Position numbers and translations under genes: made by a program
Notes under the pieces: generated by a model
What the model saw: only the letters and a program-made list of their open reading frames with translations
The model's database searches: none
What the model was told of the DNA's origin: nothing
NCBI RefSeq assembly: GCF_029193575.1
Contig: NZ_JARGCS010000008.1
Span: 62,001-126,000, forward strand
Length of the DNA stretch: 64,000 bases
Reading direction: 5' to 3'
Source: Pseudomonas entomophila
GTDB lineage: Bacteria > Pseudomonadota > Gammaproteobacteria > Pseudomonadales > Pseudomonadaceae
In this document: in pieces, positions 9,019 to 17,189 of the stretch
Position numbering within the stretch: position 1 is the stretch's first letter
Layout of the letters: the number at the start of each line of letters is the position of its first letter

Positions 9019-9088
9019 GTGAACACCGTCACTTCCCCGTTTCGTGAAAAGCAATGCCATCGCTCCCCAGCATGAACAGGAGAACCCC

Positions 9089-10444
9089 ATGAGCACGCAA
9101 CAACCGCAGATGAGCCTGGGCATGAACATCCTCGGCTTCGGCGCCCATTCCGGCGCCTGGCGCCAGGGCGAGGCGGCCATCGACGCCTATGTCGACGTCG
9201 ACTACTACCGTGATATCGCAAGGGTTTCCGAGCAGGGCTGCCTGGACGCGATCTTTCTCGCCGACGGCCCGGCGCTGCCCGGCGATGTCGCCAGCCAGCC
9301 GGGCGCGCGTCTTGAGCCGACCGTGCTGCTCACCGCCGTGGCGGCGGCCACCGAGCGTATCGGCGTCATCGCCACCTGCTCGAGCACCTACAACGAGCCG
9401 TTCAACCTGGCCAGGCGCATCGCCTCGCTGGACTACATCAGCGGCGGCCGTGCGGCGTGGAATGTGGTCACCAATGCCGGTGACGCCGCCGCGCAGAACT
9501 TCGGCCTGCCTGGCGCACCCTTGCACGTGGACCGCTATGGCCGCGCCGAAGAGTTCCTCGAAGTGACCTTGAAACTGTGGGACAGCTGGGAGGAGGACGC
9601 GATCATTGGCGACCGGGCGGGCGGGCGTTTCGCCGACCCGGCCAAGGTACACACCCTGGACTTCAAGGGGCGGCACTTCCAGGTCAAGGGGCCGCTCAAC
9701 CTGCCGCGCTCGCCCCAGGGCCGGCCAGTGCTGGTGCAGGCGGGGTCTTCGGAGGGTGGCAAGGCACTGGGCTCGCGCTACGCTGACGCGATCTTCACCG
9801 CCCAGACCACCTTGCCCGACGGCCTGGCGTTCTACCGCGAGATGAAAGCCCGGGCCAAGGCCTGGGGGCGTGACCCGCGGCACCTGAAGATCATGCCCGG
9901 GCTGTCGACGGTGATCGGCAGCACCGAGGCTGAAGCCCATGCGCGCTTCGACCAGCTCAACGCCTGGCATGGCGAGCACGGGCTGCTACAGCAAGTGGCC
10001 GGGCGCATCGGCATCGACGCCGACGAGCTGGATCCGGACGCGCCACTGCCCTGGGCGCGGATTGGCGAGGTGGCTGATTTCGAGCGAGGCTCACAGGGTT
10101 TTCTCGAAGCGCAACTGAACCTGGCGCGGCGCGAGAACCTGACCATTCGCCAGTTGTCGCGGCGCATCCTGGTCGGCCATCGGCTGTTGGTCGGTACGCC
10201 CGAGCAAGTTGCCCAGACCCTGGCCGAATGGTTCCTGGCCGGGGCCGGTGACGGCTTCAACATCATGCCGGACATGTTCCCGTCGGGGGCGCGGGTGTTC
10301 GTCGAGGAGGTGGTGCCGTTGTTGCAGCAGCGCGGCGTGTTTCGCCGTGAATACCAAGGGCGCACGTTGCGCGAGCACCTGGGGCTGCCCAAGGCGCTGA
10401 ACCAGTTCGCCGAAGGCAGCAGAGCGACCGTGTCGGGGCTATGA
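9089..10444 (+). CDS. LLM-class flavin-dependent monooxygenase (NtaA/SnaA/DszA family)
   Basis: Bacterial luciferase-like monooxygenase of 451 residues that would use FMNH2 and O2. The N-terminus MSLGMNILGFGAHSGAWR, then DYISGGRAAWNVVTNAGD and GRPVLVQAGSSEGG, are hallmarks of the NtaA/SnaA/DszA/SoxA branch, which acts on sulfones, sulfonates and nitrilotriacetate. I start at ATG 9089, with AGGAG at 9078-9082. An in-frame ATG at 9044 has no Shine-Dalgarno. Reduced flavin would come from an oxidoreductase such as SfnE (23387-23947). With the DszC-like protein at 15883 it may form a two-step oxygenative C-S cleavage route; the substrate cannot be read from sequence. Confidence 0.9.
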   Translation: MSTQQPQMSLGMNILGFGAHSGAWRQGEAAIDAYVDVDYYRDIARVSEQGCLDAIFLADGPALPGDVASQPGARLEPTVLLTAVAAATERIGVIATCSSTYNEPFNLARRIASLDYISGGRAAWNVVTNAGDAAAQNFGLPGAPLHVDRYGRAEEFLEVTLKLWDSWEEDAIIGDRAGGRFADPAKVHTLDFKGRHFQVKGPLNLPRSPQGRPVLVQAGSSEGGKALGSRYADAIFTAQTTLPDGLAFYREMKARAKAWGRDPRHLKIMPGLSTVIGSTEAEAHARFDQLNAWHGEHGLLQQVAGRIGIDADELDPDAPLPWARIGEVADFERGSQGFLEAQLNLARRENLTIRQLSRRILVGHRLLVGTPEQVAQTLAEWFLAGAGDGFNIMPDMFPSGARVFVEEVVPLLQQRGVFRREYQGRTLREHLGLPKALNQFAEGSRATVSGL

Positions 10445-10474
10445 GCGGCGCTCGATCTCAAGTCCGCACCCGCG

Positions 10475-10488
10475 CGCAACTGTTGCCG
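10475..10488. promoter_or_regulatory. Candidate SfnR upstream activating site (AACTGTT dyad)
   Basis: GCAAC-T-GTTGC is a perfect inverted repeat at 10476-10486. It lies about 85 bases before the sigma-54 promoter of the ABC operon, so it occurs at the same relative place as the dyads at 6642 and 24098. Confidence 0.45.
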
Positions 10489-10569
10489 CCTGAACAGCCA
10501 CCACACACTTTGCCCGCCCGCCGTCACCGCCCTCAAGGCAAACCCCAGCAAAATCAAGCCTTTGAAACC

Positions 10570-10585
10570 CGGCACAAGTCCTGCA
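10570..10585 (+). promoter_or_regulatory. Sigma-54 (-24/-12) promoter of the ABC transporter operon
   Basis: CGGCACAAGTCCTGCA has GG and GC at the spacing required for RpoN. The predicted start near 10596 is about 28 bases upstream of the TTG start codon of the binding-protein gene. Confidence 0.65.
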
Positions 10586-10623
10586 AAAGCCCTGGCAACG
10601 CCCAGTCAACCGCAGGAGCGACC

Positions 10624-12258
10624 TTGAACCGATTCCATCTACCCCTCATGCCGCTGTGCGCCGCCCTGGCCCTGGTCGGCTGCGAGCGCGCCGCTCAGGT
10701 GGCGGCGCCCAGCGACCAGCCCGTGCACGGCGGCACCCTGGTCTATGCCACCGACCGCGAGCCGACCTGCCTCGACCCACACGTGTCCGGCGACATGCCC
10801 CAGGTGTTCGTCGCCCAACAGTACCTCGACTCATTGGTGTCGATGGACAGCGAAGGGCGCATCGGCCCCTGGCTGGCGACGCACTGGGAGGTTTCCGACG
10901 ACGGCCTGCGCTACACCTTCCACCTGCGCCGCGACGTGCGCTTCACCGACGGCACGCCGTTCAACGCCCAGGCGGTCAAGGCCAACCTCGATCACATGGC
11001 CGACCCGAAGACCCAGTCCAGCACCGCCGGTGGCTACATCCGCCAGTACCGCGGCACCGAGGTGCCCGACGAGTACACCGCAGTGGTCCACCTGGCCACA
11101 CCCTATGCGGCGTTCCTCGAGGTGTTGGCCCAGGGTTTTCTGGGTATCCAGTCGCCCACCGCACTGCAGCGCAGCCGCGACGTGAACTGCGAAAGCCCGG
11201 TGGGCAGCGGGCCGTTCAAAGTGGTGCGCTGGGACCGGCAGAACCAGGTCGAGCTGGTGCGCAACCCCGACTACAACTGGGCGCCACCGACTGCTCGGCA
11301 CCAAGGGCCGGCTTACCTGGAGCGCATCATCTGGAAGTTCATTCAGGAGCCTTCGGTGCGCTTCGCCTCACTGCAGGCGGGCGAGGTGGACGTGATCGAG
11401 ACGCTACCGCCGGAGTCCCACGAGGCGGCGCGGCGCAACCCTGACCTGCAACTGATCATCGCCCAGCGCCCCGGCAACCCCACCAACGGCACCTTCAACC
11501 TGCGCAAGGCGCCGTTCGACGACCTGCGCGTGCGCGAGGCCTTCGTGCGCAGCGCCGATGTCGAGGGGGCGCTCAAGAGTGTGTACTTCGGCGAGTTTCC
11601 GCGCGCCGGCGGCCCGTTGAGCATGGCCACGCCGTTCTACAGCGGCGACTTCGAACACAGCCAGGACTACGACCCGGCCCGTGCCGCGCGACTGCTCGAC
11701 GAGGCCGGCTGGACCGGCCGCGACGCCGAGGGCTACCGCACCCGGGCGGGCCAGCGGCTGAGCGTGGTGGTGCTGATCGGCGCGCGCACCACGCCCTCGG
11801 AGCTGACCCTCTGGGAGCAGGTGCAGGCCACCACGCGCCAGGTCGGTCTGGAACTGTTGCTCGAGCAGATGAGCGATGCCCAGGTCACCGCGCGCCAGGC
11901 CGCCTGGGACTACGACATCCGCCTCGGCTACTGGAACACCAACACGCCTGACGTGCTGCGCATCATCTTCGGCTCGGCGTTCGTGCAGCCGGCTGGGGTC
12001 GGCGGCTATCACCAGAACTCCTCCGGCTACGCCGACCCCCGCTTCGACGCGCTACTGGACGACGCCCTGGCCACCCAGGACCCGGCCCTGCGCCACGCGC
12101 TGTACGGCAAGGCCCAGCAACAGGCCGCCAGCCAGTACCTGCAACTGACCACCTACCCGCAAAGCACGCGGCTGGGCATCTACAAGACCGCCCACGGCGT
12201 ACGCCTGGAGCCCTCGCTGGCGGTCACCTACCTCTACGACGCCTGGGTGAACAAATGA
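10624..12258 (+). CDS. ABC transporter substrate-binding lipoprotein, family 5 (oligopeptide/nickel type)
   Basis: Extracytoplasmic solute-binding protein of 544 residues (SBP_bac_5, DppA/OppA-like). I choose TTG at 10624: AGGAG at 10614-10618 is five bases upstream, and the product then begins MNRFHLPLMPLCAALALVGC, a short lipoprotein signal with the acylated cysteine. The frame is open further upstream, but that would add about 60 residues before the signal. Family features include GGTLVYATDREPTCLDPH near the mature N-terminus, GPWLATHWEVSDDGLRYTFH, and GPFKVVRWDRQNQVELVRNP. It captures the ligand for the two permeases and double ATPase that follow with 4-base overlaps. The ligand is unknown; sulfur compounds are suggested by neighbours only. 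Confidence 0.93.
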   Translation: MNRFHLPLMPLCAALALVGCERAAQVAAPSDQPVHGGTLVYATDREPTCLDPHVSGDMPQVFVAQQYLDSLVSMDSEGRIGPWLATHWEVSDDGLRYTFHLRRDVRFTDGTPFNAQAVKANLDHMADPKTQSSTAGGYIRQYRGTEVPDEYTAVVHLATPYAAFLEVLAQGFLGIQSPTALQRSRDVNCESPVGSGPFKVVRWDRQNQVELVRNPDYNWAPPTARHQGPAYLERIIWKFIQEPSVRFASLQAGEVDVIETLPPESHEAARRNPDLQLIIAQRPGNPTNGTFNLRKAPFDDLRVREAFVRSADVEGALKSVYFGEFPRAGGPLSMATPFYSGDFEHSQDYDPARAARLLDEAGWTGRDAEGYRTRAGQRLSVVVLIGARTTPSELTLWEQVQATTRQVGLELLLEQMSDAQVTARQAAWDYDIRLGYWNTNTPDVLRIIFGSAFVQPAGVGGYHQNSSGYADPRFDALLDDALATQDPALRHALYGKAQQQAASQYLQLTTYPQSTRLGIYKTAHGVRLEPSLAVTYLYDAWVNK

Positions 12259-13244
12259 GCGATAGCACGACCCTTGCCGTGACCGACCCACGCCGCGAGC
12301 GGCTGGCTGCGCTGGGCAAGCGCGCGGTCGCGCGCCTGGCCAGCGGCATCCTGGTGCTGTGGGCGGTGGCGACCCTGACCTTTTTCGCCCTGCGCCTGAT
12401 GCCGGGCGACCCGGTACTGGCGATCCTCGGTGGCATCACCGGCAACCCGACGCCAGAGTCCATCGAGGCCACGCGCCGCGAATATGGCCTCGACCAGCCG
12501 CTGCCGGTGCAGTACCTGCTGTACCTGGGGCGCCTGCTGCAAGGCGACTTGGGCATGTCCTACTCCCAGCACCTGCCGGTGACGCGGGTGCTGGCCGAGC
12601 AGGGCGGGGCGACCCTGGAACTGACCTTCGCCGCGCTGGCACTGGCCTGGCTGCTGGTGCTGTTGCTCACCGTGGTCACCGCCGGGCGCGGTCGCCTGGT
12701 CGGCGGGCTGGCCTCCCTGGCCGAGACCCTGAGCGCGGCGCTGCCGCACTTCTGGCTGGGCGTGGTGTTGCTGGCGGTGTTCGCCTTCGGCCTGCGCTGG
12801 TTCCCGCCGGCGGGCAGCGACAGCCTGGCCAGCCTGGTGCTGCCGGCGTTGTCCCTGGCCATTCCGCTGGCCGGCTTCATCGCCCAGGTGACCCGAGAAT
12901 CGTTGGAGCTGACCCTCGACCAACCGTTCATCCTCAGCGCCCGCAGCCGGGGCCTGAGCGACTTGGCGGTGCGCTTTCGGCATGCCCTGCGCCATGCCTT
13001 GCTGCCAGGGGTGGCGTTGTCCGGCTGGGCGATCGGCGCGCTGATCAGCGGCGCGGTGGTGTGCGAGGTGATCTTCTCGCGCAAGGGCGTGGGCCGGCAG
13101 CTGTACCAGGCCGTGCAGTTGCAGGATTTGCCGCTGGTGATCGGCATCACCCTGGTGGTGGCCACCGCCTACGTGCTGGCCAACGTTCTGGTGGACCTGC
13201 TCTATCAATGGATCGACCCACGGCAACAGGAGGCTACGCCATGA
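12255..13244 (+). CDS. ABC transporter permease, DppB/OppB type
   Basis: First inner-membrane permease of the importer, 329 residues. It overlaps the binding-protein stop by four bases (ATGA). The N-terminal helix carries the family signature ATLTFFALRLMPGDPVLAIL, and a long periplasmic loop with YGLDQPLPVQYLLYLGRLLQ follows. About six membrane segments are visible. The ATPase-contacting EAA-like region (SARSRGLSDLAVRFRHALRH) lies near residues 235-255. It forms the channel with the next gene. Confidence 0.93.
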   Translation: MSDSTTLAVTDPRRERLAALGKRAVARLASGILVLWAVATLTFFALRLMPGDPVLAILGGITGNPTPESIEATRREYGLDQPLPVQYLLYLGRLLQGDLGMSYSQHLPVTRVLAEQGGATLELTFAALALAWLLVLLLTVVTAGRGRLVGGLASLAETLSAALPHFWLGVVLLAVFAFGLRWFPPAGSDSLASLVLPALSLAIPLAGFIAQVTRESLELTLDQPFILSARSRGLSDLAVRFRHALRHALLPGVALSGWAIGALISGAVVCEVIFSRKGVGRQLYQAVQLQDLPLVIGITLVVATAYVLANVLVDLLYQWIDPRQQEATP

Positions 13245-14104
13245 GCGATTTGACCCTCGACCGCGCCCACCCCCCATTGCGCCGACAACGGCGCCTGAAC
13301 CTGCCGCCGCTGGGCGCGAGCCTGGCGCTGGGGTTCCTTGTCGCGCTGCTGCTGGCCGCCTTGGCGCCGGGCCTGTTCACCCGCATAGACCCGTTGGCGA
13401 TCGTGCCGCGCGAGGCGTTCCAGCCACCGAGCTGGGCACATTGGCTGGGTACCGACCCGTCCGGGCGCGACATCTTCGCGCGAATCGTTCATGGCGCGCG
13501 GCAGAGCCTGCTGATCGGCGTGGCGGCGACGCTGCTGTCGATGACCATCGCCATCGGCCTGGGGCTGCTCGCCGGGCTTGGCGGCAGGCGCGTCGACCGC
13601 GCGGTGGGCGGCGGGCTGGAGGTGCTGTTCGCCTTCCCCAGCCTGGTGCTGGCGCTGCTGTTCGTGGCGGTGTTCGGCAGCGGTGTCGGCCCGTTGATCG
13701 TCGCCACCGGGCTGGGGGGCGCGCCGGGGTATGCGCGGATGGTGCGCGGCCAGGTGCTGGCGGTGCGCAACGCCGGCTACATCGAGGCGGCGCGGGCGCT
13801 GGGGCACCCGACCTCGCGCATCGTGCTGCGCCAGTTGCTACCCAACGCCATGCGCCCGCTGGTGGTGACCCTGACCATGGGTGTCGGCCAGGCGATCGTC
13901 TGGGCCTCGGCCTTGAGCTTCCTGGGCCTGGGCGCGCGGCCACCGGCCCCGGAGTGGGGGACCATGCTGTCGATGGGGCGCGACTTCATCGCCAATGCCT
14001 GGTGGCTGACGTTCTTCCCCGGCCTGTTCATCGTGCTGACCACCCTGGCCACCACGGCGGCCGGGCGCTATATCCAACAACGCCTGGAGGGCCGACTGGC
14101 ATGA
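13241..14104 (+). CDS. ABC transporter permease, DppC/OppC type
   Basis: Second permease, 287 residues, overlapping the previous stop by four bases. It shows the DppC layout: a cytoplasmic N-tail, one helix, the periplasmic signature HWLGTDPSGRDIFARIVHGA, then five more helices. The ATPase coupling loop reads RNAGYIEAARALGHPTSRIV. The stop overlaps the ATPase start (ATGA), so stoichiometric translation is likely. A large overlapping frame at 12359-13240 upstream is not part of the gene. Confidence 0.93.
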   Translation: MSDLTLDRAHPPLRRQRRLNLPPLGASLALGFLVALLLAALAPGLFTRIDPLAIVPREAFQPPSWAHWLGTDPSGRDIFARIVHGARQSLLIGVAATLLSMTIAIGLGLLAGLGGRRVDRAVGGGLEVLFAFPSLVLALLFVAVFGSGVGPLIVATGLGGAPGYARMVRGQVLAVRNAGYIEAARALGHPTSRIVLRQLLPNAMRPLVVTLTMGVGQAIVWASALSFLGLGARPPAPEWGTMLSMGRDFIANAWWLTFFPGLFIVLTTLATTAAGRYIQQRLEGRLA

Positions 14105-15813
14105 GCGACAAGACCTTGATCGTCGACGGTTTGAACGTCGCCTTCGATGGCCACAGCGTGGTGCGCGGGTTGTCGTTCACCCTGGCGCCGGGGCGCTGCG
14201 TGGCGCTGGTGGGCGAGTCGGGCTCGGGCAAGAGCGTCAGCGCCCGCAGCCTGGTGGGGTTGGCGGGTGCGCGCGCCGAGGTCAGCGCCCGGACCCTGCG
14301 CTTCGATGGCCACGACCTGCTGGGCCTGAGTGAGCGCCAGTGGCGCAGGGTACGCGGCAAGGACATCGGGTTCGTGCTGCAGGACGCCCTGGTGTCCCTC
14401 GACCCGTTGCGCCCCGTGGGCAAGGAAATCCTCGAGGTGTTGCACACCCACGGCTACGGCGACCGCGCGCAACGCGCCGCGCGGGTGCTGGAATTGCTGG
14501 AGACGGTTGGCGTGCCCGACGTGGCCCTGCGTGCGCGCCAGCGTCCCGACCAACTGTCGGGTGGGCTGCGTCAGCGGGCGTTGATCGCCAGCGCCCTGGC
14601 CCTGGCCCCGGCGCTGGTGATCGCCGACGAGCCGACCACCGCGTTGGACGCCACGGTGCAGGCGCAGATCCTCGAGGTGTTTCGCCAGATCAAGGCGCGC
14701 GGCGCGTCGCTGTTGATCATCAGCCACGACCTGGCGGTGGTGGCGCAACTGGCCGATGAGGTGGTGGTGCTGCGCCATGGCGAGGTGGTGGAGCAGGGGC
14801 CGATGCAGCAGGTGCTGCGTGCGCCGCAGCACCCCTACACCCAGGCGTTGCTCGCCGCAGTGCCGGCCGAGCACCCACGCGGCAGCCGCTTGTCACCGGC
14901 GCGTGCCGGGGCGCCGCGCGCGCCACGACTGGCGGGGCAGGGTGAAGTGCTGCTGCAGGCGCGTGGCCTGGGCAAGCGCTACACCGGCCCCGACGGCCGG
15001 GTGCGCGAGGTGGTGCGCGGCGTCGACTTCAGCCTGCGCGCCGGTCGCACGCTGGGTATCGTCGGAGAATCCGGCTCGGGCAAGACCACCGTCGCGCGCA
15101 TCGCCCTGGGCCTGCTGCAACCGGACCACGGCGAGGTGCTGTATCGGGGCCAGCCGTGGATCGGCCCTGGCAACGCCATCGATGAACACCGCCGCCGCCC
15201 GCTGCGTCGGGAGATCAGCGTGATCTACCAAGACCCGCTGGGCTCCTTCGACCCGCGTTGGAGCGTGGCGCAAATCCTCGATGACGCCTTGCACGTCGCC
15301 GCTGTCGAGCCCGCCGCGCGCCCGGCGCGCATTGCCGTGCTGCTCGACCAGGTGCGTCTGCCGGCGAGCCTGGCCCAGCGCCGGCCCTTGCAGCTGTCTG
15401 GCGGCCAGCGCCAGCGGGTGGCGATCGCCCGGGCGATTGCCAGCGAGCCGAAGCTGATCATCTGCGACGAGCCGGTCTCGGCCCTGGATGTCTCGGTGCA
15501 GGCACAGGTGCTGGACCTGCTGGCCGATCTGCAGGACGAGCTGGGCCTGGCCTACCTGTTCATTTCCCATGACCTGGGGGTGATCCGCCACGTCAGCGAC
15601 GACGTGTTGGTGATGCGCCACGGTCAGGTGGTGGAGCACGCCCCGGTCGAGCAGTTGTTCCAGCAACCGGCCCATGAATACACCCAACGCCTGCTCGGCG
15701 CGGTGCCACGCCTGCCGGGCAGCGGCGCCGAGCTGGTGGTGCCGCCGCTCGACCTGGAGCACGAAGCGTTCGACCTGTTCGACGAATCGCGCCTCTGGAA
15801 GATCGCGATCTAG
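14101..15813 (+). CDS. Fused double ATP-binding protein of the ABC importer (DppD-DppF in one chain)
   Basis: One 570-residue chain with two complete ABC domains, equivalent to DppD plus DppF. The first has Walker A GESGSGKS, signature LSGGLRQRA and Walker B ALVIADEPTTALDA. The second has Walker A GESGSGKTT, signature LSGGQRQRV and LIICDEPVSALDV. A short arginine- and proline-rich linker joins them near residues 260-280. Each half ends in the oligopeptide-type tail (PYTQALLAAVP; EYTQRLLGAVP). The signature glutamine is replaced by leucine in the first half. Fused ATPases of this kind are well known (GsiA, YejF). The gene ends the transport operon and is followed by a strong hairpin. Confidence 0.95.
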   Translation: MSDKTLIVDGLNVAFDGHSVVRGLSFTLAPGRCVALVGESGSGKSVSARSLVGLAGARAEVSARTLRFDGHDLLGLSERQWRRVRGKDIGFVLQDALVSLDPLRPVGKEILEVLHTHGYGDRAQRAARVLELLETVGVPDVALRARQRPDQLSGGLRQRALIASALALAPALVIADEPTTALDATVQAQILEVFRQIKARGASLLIISHDLAVVAQLADEVVVLRHGEVVEQGPMQQVLRAPQHPYTQALLAAVPAEHPRGSRLSPARAGAPRAPRLAGQGEVLLQARGLGKRYTGPDGRVREVVRGVDFSLRAGRTLGIVGESGSGKTTVARIALGLLQPDHGEVLYRGQPWIGPGNAIDEHRRRPLRREISVIYQDPLGSFDPRWSVAQILDDALHVAAVEPAARPARIAVLLDQVRLPASLAQRRPLQLSGGQRQRVAIARAIASEPKLIICDEPVSALDVSVQAQVLDLLADLQDELGLAYLFISHDLGVIRHVSDDVLVMRHGQVVEHAPVEQLFQQPAHEYTQRLLGAVPRLPGSGAELVVPPLDLEHEAFDLFDESRLWKIAI

Positions 15814-15822
15814 CGTAACCCC

Positions 15823-15846
15823 GCTGGGGCGCGAAGCGGCCCCAGC
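15823..15846. terminator. GC-rich hairpin after the ABC ATPase gene
   Basis: Perfect 8-base arms GCTGGGGC/GCCCCAGC with an 8-base loop, ten bases after the stop codon. There is no U-tract, so it may only partly terminate or may stabilise the transport mRNA relative to the downstream flavoprotein gene. Confidence 0.4.
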
Positions 15847-15882
15847 GCCAGTGAATACCAAGCCTCTTGAAAGGATGTGAGC

Positions 15883-17094
15883 ATGACCACTTTCCAACGT
15901 TTCACCCCCCAGCCACCGGCCGACAGCGTCGAGACCCTGCGGGCGCGCATCGACGCGCTGTTGCCGACCATCGCCGCCGGCGCCGCCGAGCGTGAGCGCG
16001 AGCGGCGCCTGCCGTTCGAGGCGGTCGCCCAACTGGCCGCCGCCGGCGTCTACACGGTGCGCATCCCCAGGCAATACGGCGGCCCTGGTGGCACGGTGAG
16101 CGATGTGATCGCGCTGCTGCTCAACGTCGCCTCGGTCGACTCCAACGTGGCCCAGGCGCTGCGCCCGGGCTTCGCCTTCCTCGAAGGCCTGCTGGCGTCA
16201 CGGGCCGAGGGCGCCGAGCAGGAGCGCGAACGCTGGTTCACCCGCTACCTCGACGGCGCGGTGATCGGCAATGCCGGTTGGGAGTTGGGCGGAGCCAATG
16301 GCGCGATTGCCGCGCGCCTGGTGCGCGAGGGTGATCATTGGCGCGCCAATGGCAGCAAGTTCTACAGCACCGGGGCGCTGTTCGCCGACTACGTCAGCGC
16401 CGTGGCCCTGGACGAGGACGAACAACCGGTTTCGTTCATTCTGCCGCGCGACCGCGCAGGGCTGGAGCTGGTCGACGATTTCGACGCCATGGGCCAGCGC
16501 CTGACCGCCAGCGGCACCACGCACTTGCGTAACGTTCGGGTCGAGACCGACGAGTTGCGCGCACGCACGGTGGAGGAGGGCAAGCGCACGATCGTCACGC
16601 CATTCCTGCAACTGTTCCTCGGCACTGTGCTGGCCGGTATCGCCCGCAACGCCCTGGACGATGCCACGCGTTTCACCCGCGAGCATGCCCGGCCGATCAA
16701 GCACAGCACTGCCAGCCGCTCGGTCGACGACCCCTACGTGGAGTTGGCCGTGGGCGATATCGCCGCCCGTGCCTATGGCGCCGAGGCGCTGGTGCTCAAG
16801 GCTGCTGCGGCGATCGACCGGGCCTGGGCGGCGGGGCAGGACGAGGCGGCGGTGGAGCAGGCGGCGCTGGAGGTGGCGCAGACCCAGTACCTGGTGGCGG
16901 AGCTGGCGCTCAAGGCCGCCGAGACGGTGTTCGACGTCGGCGGTGCTTCCACCGCCGGCCGCCAGCACAACCTCGACCGGCACTGGCGCAACGCCCGCAC
17001 CGTGGCCAACCACAACCCGCGTCAGTGGAAGGCCGCCGTGGTGGGCGCCTGGCAGCTCAAGGGCACCCGCCCACCCGTCTCGGGGCTGTTTTGA
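15883..17094 (+). CDS. DszC/SfnB-like flavin-dependent monooxygenase (acyl-CoA dehydrogenase fold)
   Basis: A 403-residue protein of the acyl-CoA dehydrogenase superfamily, in the branch holding DszC and the Pseudomonas Sfn proteins that oxygenate organosulfur compounds with FMNH2. It has the helical N-terminal domain (RIPRQYGGPGGTVSDVIALL), the middle beta domain (HWRANGSKFYSTGALFADYV) and the C-terminal bundle, with NLDRHWRNARTVANHNPRQW near the end, a pattern shared with the SfnC-like protein at 22190-23386. The catalytic glutamate of true acyl-CoA dehydrogenases is not evident. I start at ATG 15883, where AAAGGA is well spaced; a GTG six bases earlier is possible. With the luciferase-type enzyme at 9089 it suggests a two-oxygenase pathway. 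Confidence 0.88.
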   Translation: MTTFQRFTPQPPADSVETLRARIDALLPTIAAGAAERERERRLPFEAVAQLAAAGVYTVRIPRQYGGPGGTVSDVIALLLNVASVDSNVAQALRPGFAFLEGLLASRAEGAEQERERWFTRYLDGAVIGNAGWELGGANGAIAARLVREGDHWRANGSKFYSTGALFADYVSAVALDEDEQPVSFILPRDRAGLELVDDFDAMGQRLTASGTTHLRNVRVETDELRARTVEEGKRTIVTPFLQLFLGTVLAGIARNALDDATRFTREHARPIKHSTASRSVDDPYVELAVGDIAARAYGAEALVLKAAAAIDRAWAAGQDEAAVEQAALEVAQTQYLVAELALKAAETVFDVGGASTAGRQHNLDRHWRNARTVANHNPRQWKAAVVGAWQLKGTRPPVSGLF

Positions 17095-17134
17095 CCGTCC
17101 AGCGGGGTCCGCTGAAAATGGTTCCAACTGATCA

Positions 17135-17175
17135 GGGGGGCGGGTGAGCGCTTCAATAGCCGCTCGTCCCCCCCC
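17135..17175. other. Long imperfect hairpin just upstream of the first toxin-like gene
   Basis: A G-run (17135-17140) and GAGCG (17146-17150) pair with CGCTC (17161-17165) and a C-run (17170-17175), leaving a 10-base loop. The stem ends four bases before the AAGGAA ribosome-binding site of the next gene. It could end the upstream transcript or restrict ribosome entry. No U-tract follows. Confidence 0.5.
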
Positions 17176-17189
17176 TGCAAGGAACTCCC

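Noticed and set aside
12359..14104. One long frame seeming to join the two permeases
   Set aside because: Only the part from 13241 matches a permease. The upstream part is an arginine/alanine/glycine-rich shadow of the first permease, which has its own correct frame and overlap.
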